From Actinomycetes bacterium (GTDB taxonomy: Bacteria > Actinomycetota > Acidimicrobiia > Acidimicrobiales > Palsa-688), in assembly GCA_021819345.1 (NCBI GenBank), contig JAKARG010000083.1, positions 1-9,930 on the forward strand: a stretch of DNA of 9,930 nucleotides, written 5' to 3'. The stretch's first letter is position 1. Each line of letters begins with the position of its first letter. Positions 6,785 through 9,930 of this stretch are shown one piece after another. The notes beneath the pieces are model-generated. The model ran no database searches. It was not told the origin of the DNA and worked only from the letters and a program-made list of their open reading frames with translations. The translations under genes and the position numbers were made by a program.

Positions 6785-7078
6785 GTGAAGGTTCTCTTGG
6801 CCCGATACCAAGTCAAACCCGGTCACCGCGAGCAGGTGGAGCAGTCCCTGGCCCGGATGGCTGCGCTCGTCGCCCGAGACGAGCCAGGCTGCCGGCTCTA
6901 CCAGGTGTTACGCTCCCTCGAGTCCGACGACGAGCTCGTCCTCTACGAGCACTACGAGGACGAAGCTGCACTTGAGGCCCATCGCCGCACCGAGCACTTC
7001 CAAGAGATCGTTGAGGGCGAGATCCTGCCGCTGCTCGAGCGCCGAGATCGCGAGATGCTCGAACTGGTCCTCGGTTGA
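6785..7078 (+). CDS. Antibiotic biosynthesis monooxygenase (ABM) domain protein
   Basis: A 97-aa single-domain protein with the dimeric alpha/beta-barrel ABM fold. It matches the family pattern along its whole length: LLARYQVKPGHREQVEQSL (4-22), RDEPGCRLYQVLRS (31-44), and LVLYEHYEDEAALEAHRRTE (51-70) followed by HF. Members are cofactor-free quinol monooxygenases, heme-degrading enzymes, or proteins of unknown role. The related L-rhamnose/L-fucose mutarotases share the ferredoxin-like dimeric barrel, so in a sugar cluster a mutarotase- or lactone-related function is also possible, though no catalytic residues prove it. Start is GTG 6785 with GGAGG at 6776-6780. The stop at 7076-7078 is 19 nt before the FAH-family start, so the two are probably co-transcribed. 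Confidence 0.85.
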   Translation: MKVLLARYQVKPGHREQVEQSLARMAALVARDEPGCRLYQVLRSLESDDELVLYEHYEDEAALEAHRRTEHFQEIVEGEILPLLERRDREMLELVLG

Positions 7079-7097
7079 TCCCTGCGGCACTACCGGG

Positions 7098-8105
7098 ATG
7101 AAGCTCTGCTCGTTCTCGGTGGAAGGGACCGCTCGTCTCGGGGCGCTGGACGGCTCCGGGGCGGTCGTGGACCTGAACGCTGCGACCGCCGCTCGACTTG
7201 GCGCTCGAGGGCTCGGAGCGGAGGCGGCCGCCCGGGTGGCAGACGCGTTGACCCCGACCGATCTGGTCCGCTTCGCCGAGAACGGCATCGTCGCGCGCGA
7301 GGCAGCCGAGGCAACTCTCGCCTGGACCGCCGACGAGGAGCCGAACGTACGCTCGGGTCCAGCTTGGCGCCACCAGATCGACCACCTCGATTTCCTACCA
7401 GCCGTCCCCGACCCACCGATGCTGCGCGACTTCCTCGCCTTCGAGGGACATCTCCGCAACATCTATCCGCGCTTGGGCCGGGAGGTGCCGCCCGAGTGGT
7501 ACGAGTTACCCGTCTATTACAAGGCCAATCCGGCAAGCGTCGGCGCCCACGGATCCCCTGTGGTGATGCCTCCATACGCTGACGCGCTCGACTTCGAGCT
7601 GGAGCTCGCTGCGCTGATCGTCCCGGGCGGGTCCGACATTCCGACAGAGGACTCGCTCGGCCACGTCTACGGCTACACGATCTACAACGACTTCTCCGCC
7701 CGCTCGATCCAGGGAAGGGAGATGGCCGTCGGCCTCGGTCCGGCCAAGGGCAAGGACTTCCGGGGCGCGCACGTCCTCGGACCCTGGATCGTCACCGCCG
7801 ACGAGGTGGGGGATCCCTACCGTCTCGCGATGCGGGCACGGGTGAATGGAGAATCATGGTGTGAGACCTCGAGCACCGGAATGCACTGGAGGTTCGAGCA
7901 GATGATCGCCCATGCTTCGCTCGGTGAGGAAGTGAGAACCGGGGAGGTGTTCGGATCGGGCACTGCGAGTGGAGGCAGTGGCGCCGAGCAGGACCGCTCC
8001 TTGCACCCAGGCGACGTGGTCGAGCTCGAGATCGAGTGCCTCGGCGTCCTGCGCAACGAGGTCGTGGCGCCCCCCGCCACCAAGGGGAATGAGGAGCGCA
8101 GATGA
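7098..8105 (+). CDS. Fumarylacetoacetate hydrolase (FAH) family protein
   Basis: A 335-aa hydrolase of the FAH family, which splits C-C bonds of 1,3-diketo acids with a divalent metal; the same fold serves 2,4-diketo-3-deoxy-sugar acid hydrolases and 2-keto-4-pentenoate hydratases. Residues equivalent to those of mammalian FAH are visible: Asp111 and His118 seven apart (RDFLAFEGH; FAH Asp126/His133), Glu167 and Glu169 (DFELELA; Glu199/Glu201), Asp198, Arg202 and Gln205 (YNDFSARSIQ; Asp233/Arg237/Gln240), and Lys219 (GKDF; Lys253). YYKANP, VLGPW (226-230) and GSGTASGGSGAEQ (286-298) are further family marks. The frame is open from 6972, but ATG 7098 gives the family N-terminus MKLCSFSV; no strong ribosome site is seen, so coupling from the upstream gene is likely. 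The stop overlaps the PhyH-family ATG (ATGA). It probably performs the final cleavage of the pathway. Confidence 0.93.
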   Translation: MKLCSFSVEGTARLGALDGSGAVVDLNAATAARLGARGLGAEAAARVADALTPTDLVRFAENGIVAREAAEATLAWTADEEPNVRSGPAWRHQIDHLDFLPAVPDPPMLRDFLAFEGHLRNIYPRLGREVPPEWYELPVYYKANPASVGAHGSPVVMPPYADALDFELELAALIVPGGSDIPTEDSLGHVYGYTIYNDFSARSIQGREMAVGLGPAKGKDFRGAHVLGPWIVTADEVGDPYRLAMRARVNGESWCETSSTGMHWRFEQMIAHASLGEEVRTGEVFGSGTASGGSGAEQDRSLHPGDVVELEIECLGVLRNEVVAPPATKGNEERR

Positions 8106-9007
8106 CCACCACCAAGATCACCCGGATCGACGCCGCCTCCATCGGATCGCCGGGGCCCGAGCGCGCCGAGGCCGCCCGCCGCTACGCCGAGGACGGCTAC
8201 CTCGTGCTCGCCGACCTGCTCGGCCCCGACGAGCTGGACGCCCTGCGCTCCGAGAGCGTCCGGGCGTGCCGGGGCGAGCTCGGCGAGATCGCCGGCAACT
8301 TCGCTCCCCCGCCCGGCGAGACCGACGCCGAGGCCCTGCGCCGGGTGCTGTGCGTCCACTTCCCCCACAAGCTCTCGCCGGTCTTCGCCGACGCGTTGCG
8401 CCATCCCCGGGCGCTCGGCGTGCTGACCGCGACGATCGGTCCGAACGTGAAGGCGATGCAGTCGATGCTGTTCGTGAAGGCCGAGGGCAAGCCCGGCCAG
8501 GCCTGGCACCAAGACGAGTACTTCATCCCGACCCGGGACCGCTCTCTCGCCGGGCTGTGGATCGCCCTCGACGACGCCACCGTCGCCAACGGCTGTCTCT
8601 GGGTCCTCCCCGGCTCGCATCGGGCCGGGGTGATCTATCCCGACCGGGACCACGACGACCGCCGCTTCGACTGCGCCATCGAGGCCTACGACTTCCCCTA
8701 CGCCGACGACGATGCGCTGCCCGTCGAGCTGCCGGCGGGCTCGGCGGTGATCTTCAACGGCTACCTGCTGCACCGCTCGCTGCCCAACACCACCCCCGGC
8801 AGCACCCGTCGGGCCCTGGTCAACCACTACATGTCGGCCGAGTCTCTGCTGCCCTGGCAGCCCCCACCAGAGGGAGTGCACATGGCCAAGGCCGACTACC
8901 GTGACGTGGTGGTCGTCGCCGGCCGGGACCCCTACGCCTGGAAGGGCACCGAGGACCTGGCCCGCCCACACGTTCGCCCCGACGGCGAGGGGGGCTGCGA
9001 CCGATGA
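8102..9007 (+). CDS. Phytanoyl-CoA dioxygenase (PhyH) family protein
   Basis: A 301-aa non-heme iron, 2-oxoglutarate-dependent oxygenase of the PhyH family. The early motif RRYAEDGYLVLADLLGPDEL (26-45) is typical of the family. The iron triad is His136-x-Asp138 (WHQDEYF) and His224 (YLLHRSLPN), with Arg236 or Arg237 (STRRALVNHYM) placed to bind 2-oxoglutarate. LWIALDDATVANGCLWVLPGSH (152-173) is the conserved core strand region. In bacteria such enzymes hydroxylate or otherwise oxidise small molecules, including antibiotics, ectoine and sugar-like substrates, so the name does not imply lipid metabolism. The ATG at 8102 overlaps the FAH-family stop by 4 bp. Almost every third codon position is G or C, unlike the gene just upstream. 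The C-terminal 40 residues (from VVVVAGRDPYAW) continue into a polar tail. Confidence 0.92.
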   Translation: MTTTKITRIDAASIGSPGPERAEAARRYAEDGYLVLADLLGPDELDALRSESVRACRGELGEIAGNFAPPPGETDAEALRRVLCVHFPHKLSPVFADALRHPRALGVLTATIGPNVKAMQSMLFVKAEGKPGQAWHQDEYFIPTRDRSLAGLWIALDDATVANGCLWVLPGSHRAGVIYPDRDHDDRRFDCAIEAYDFPYADDDALPVELPAGSAVIFNGYLLHRSLPNTTPGSTRRALVNHYMSAESLLPWQPPPEGVHMAKADYRDVVVVAGRDPYAWKGTEDLARPHVRPDGEGGCDR

Positions 9008-9032
9008 CCGCCGGCTCCCCCGCCCACCACCA

Positions 9033-9041
9033 CGAGGAGGG
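9033..9041 (+). promoter_or_regulatory. Strong ribosome binding site of the TIM-barrel gene
   Basis: GAGGAGGGA lies 6 nt before the ATG at 9048 and decides that start over the upstream in-frame positions, which run back to 8901 through the PhyH gene. It is the clearest Shine-Dalgarno match in the plus-strand operon. Confidence 0.75.
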
Positions 9042-9047
9042 ACCTCG

Positions 9048-9869
9048 ATGACCACTGCCCTACCCCGGCCGGCCGCGGTCCAGCTCTACAGCCTTCGAGA
9101 GGCGGCGGCGGCCGACTTCCCCGCCGTGCTCGCCCAGGTTGCCTCCATGGGGTACGCCGGGGTCGAGCCCGCCGGGCTCCACGGGCACCCCGCGCCGGCC
9201 GTCCGCCGGCTCCTCGCCGACCTCGGGCTTCGCGTGGCGAGCAGCCACGGCCCGATGCCCGACACCGACGAGGGCCGGGCGCAGCTAGAGGAGCAGGCCG
9301 AGATCGGCAGCCCGACCTGCTTCGTGAGCCTCGGCGCCGATTGGTTCTCCTCGCCCGAGCGCCTGGAGCGCGCCGCCGACGCCTTCGCCGCCGGCACCGA
9401 GGCTGCGCATGCGATGGGCATGACCCTCGGCTACCACAACCACTGGTGGGAGCTCGAGGGCGAGCTCGGGGGGCGCAAGGCCTACGACGCCTGGCTCGAC
9501 GCCCTCGCCGAGCGCGACCTCGCCTCTGCCCCTTTGGAGGTGGACCTCTACTGGGCCCGGGTGGCCGGCGAGGACCTCGTGGCACTCCTCGGGCGTCTCG
9601 GGAGCCGGGTGACCCACCTGCACGTGAAGGACGGTCCGGCGACCCATGAGGACCCGATGGTCGCGGTCGGCTCGGGCACGCTCGACATCCCCGCCGCCCT
9701 CGGGGCCAGCCCGCACGTGCTCTGGCACATCGTCGAGCTGGACCGCTGCGCCACCGACATGGCCGGGGCGGTGGGGGCGAGCCTCGCCTACCTGGTGGGA
9801 GCCGGCCTGTCGAGCGGACGCCCGGGTGCCGGCCAGCCCGGCGGCGCCGAGGCGACGGTGCCGGCATGA
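9048..9869 (+). CDS. Sugar phosphate isomerase/epimerase-like protein (xylose isomerase-like TIM barrel)
   Basis: A 273-aa protein of the AP endonuclease family 2 / xylose isomerase-like TIM-barrel group. VQLYSLREAAAADFPAVLAQ (11-30) and YAGVEPAGLHG (36-46) are the usual first strands. The expected metal ligands can be placed at Glu135 (YHNHWWE, 129-135), Asp166 (EVDLYW, 164-169), His192 (HLHVKDG, 190-196) and Glu230 (HIVELD, 227-232); VGSGTLDI (207-214) is also conserved. Relatives include inosose dehydratase/isomerase-type and keto-sugar epimerases, so it likely isomerises, epimerises or dehydrates a keto-sugar or inosose. The last 20 residues are Gly/Ala/Pro-rich and probably disordered. 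It starts 40 nt after the PhyH stop and its own stop overlaps the next ATG (ATGA). Such proteins are often encoded beside Gfo/Idh/MocA oxidoreductases, consistent with the same family at 3947-5206. Confidence 0.92.
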   Translation: MTTALPRPAAVQLYSLREAAAADFPAVLAQVASMGYAGVEPAGLHGHPAPAVRRLLADLGLRVASSHGPMPDTDEGRAQLEEQAEIGSPTCFVSLGADWFSSPERLERAADAFAAGTEAAHAMGMTLGYHNHWWELEGELGGRKAYDAWLDALAERDLASAPLEVDLYWARVAGEDLVALLGRLGSRVTHLHVKDGPATHEDPMVAVGSGTLDIPAALGASPHVLWHIVELDRCATDMAGAVGASLAYLVGAGLSSGRPGAGQPGGAEATVPA

Positions 9870-9930
9870 CGCCCACCGGCACGGCTCCGGGCTCGACCGG
9901 CGGCGCCGGCACCCCGACCCGAGATCGGAA
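9866..9930 (+). CDS. Start of a further gene, cut by the window end
   Basis: An ATG at 9866 overlaps the TIM-barrel gene's TGA by 4 bp and opens a frame of 21 codons to the window edge. The visible residues, MTPTGTAPGSTGG followed by AGTPTRDR, are a low-complexity leader without a domain. The overlap pattern equals that at 8102, which supports a real coupled start. A Gfo/Idh/MocA oxidoreductase or a transporter gene would be a common next member, but nothing in the visible part shows it. Confidence 0.5.
   Translation, partial: MTPTGTAPGSTGGAGTPTRDR

Noticed and set aside
7817..9055. A 412-codon minus-strand open frame opposite the FAH and PhyH genes
   Set aside because: Gly/Val/Arg-rich shadow caused by extreme GC3 on the other strand; no recognisable domain.
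1..9930. CRISPR arrays, tRNA or rRNA genes, phage genes, toxin-antitoxin pairs
   Set aside because: No regularly spaced repeats, no tRNA-like cloverleaf and no matching protein motifs were seen on either strand.

Overview
The window is high-GC DNA with GTG starts, very short intergenic gaps and stop/start overlaps. It looks like an actinobacterial (Actinomycetota) chromosome or a closely similar high-GC lineage, but the sequence alone does not fix the taxon. It carries two divergently transcribed gene sets that resemble a catabolic locus for a sugar acid or related polyol/glycoside, with a dead insertion sequence on its left flank.

Layout: (1) Positions ~62-1091, minus strand: a decayed, 3'-truncated IS3-family transposase. 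It has several frame lesions, an Asp-to-Asn change at the first DDE position, and a leader hairpin that covers its ribosome binding site. (2) Positions 1145-5206, minus strand: a compact four-gene operon transcribed leftwards, in the order Gfo/Idh/MocA oxidoreductase, VOC-fold protein, enolase-superfamily (galactonate dehydratase-like) enzyme, D-2-hydroxyacid dehydrogenase. The first two junctions are 4-bp GTGA overlaps and the last is a 2-nt gap. (3) Positions 5207-5664: a divergent non-coding region with a candidate promoter for the minus-strand operon and no convincing gene. (4) Positions 5665-6688, plus strand: a medium-chain (zinc-type) dehydrogenase pseudogene with one in-frame TAG and at least three frame changes. 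(5) Positions 6785-9930, plus strand: an operon of a small ABM-domain monooxygenase/mutarotase-fold protein, a fumarylacetoacetate hydrolase (FAH) family enzyme, a phytanoyl-CoA dioxygenase (PhyH) family oxygenase, a xylose-isomerase-like TIM-barrel isomerase/epimerase, and the first 21 codons of a further gene cut by the window end.

How the genes may work together (inference): NAD(P)-dependent oxidation of a sugar or polyol (Gfo/Idh/MocA, MDR remnant), dehydration of the sugar acid by the enolase-superfamily enzyme to a 2-keto-3-deoxy acid, further oxidation, and cleavage of a 2,4-diketo acid by the FAH-family hydrolase. This parallels the non-phosphorylating L-fucose/L-rhamnose routes. The 2-hydroxyacid dehydrogenase could reduce or oxidise the hydroxy/keto acid product. 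The TIM-barrel enzyme and the PhyH oxygenase point to an extra isomerisation and hydroxylation step, so the real substrate may be unusual. No transporter, kinase or intact regulator is visible.

Base composition changes sharply at about position 8100. The PhyH and TIM-barrel genes have almost exclusively G/C third codon positions, whereas the genes to the left use clearly more A/T. This may mark a junction between DNA of different histories.
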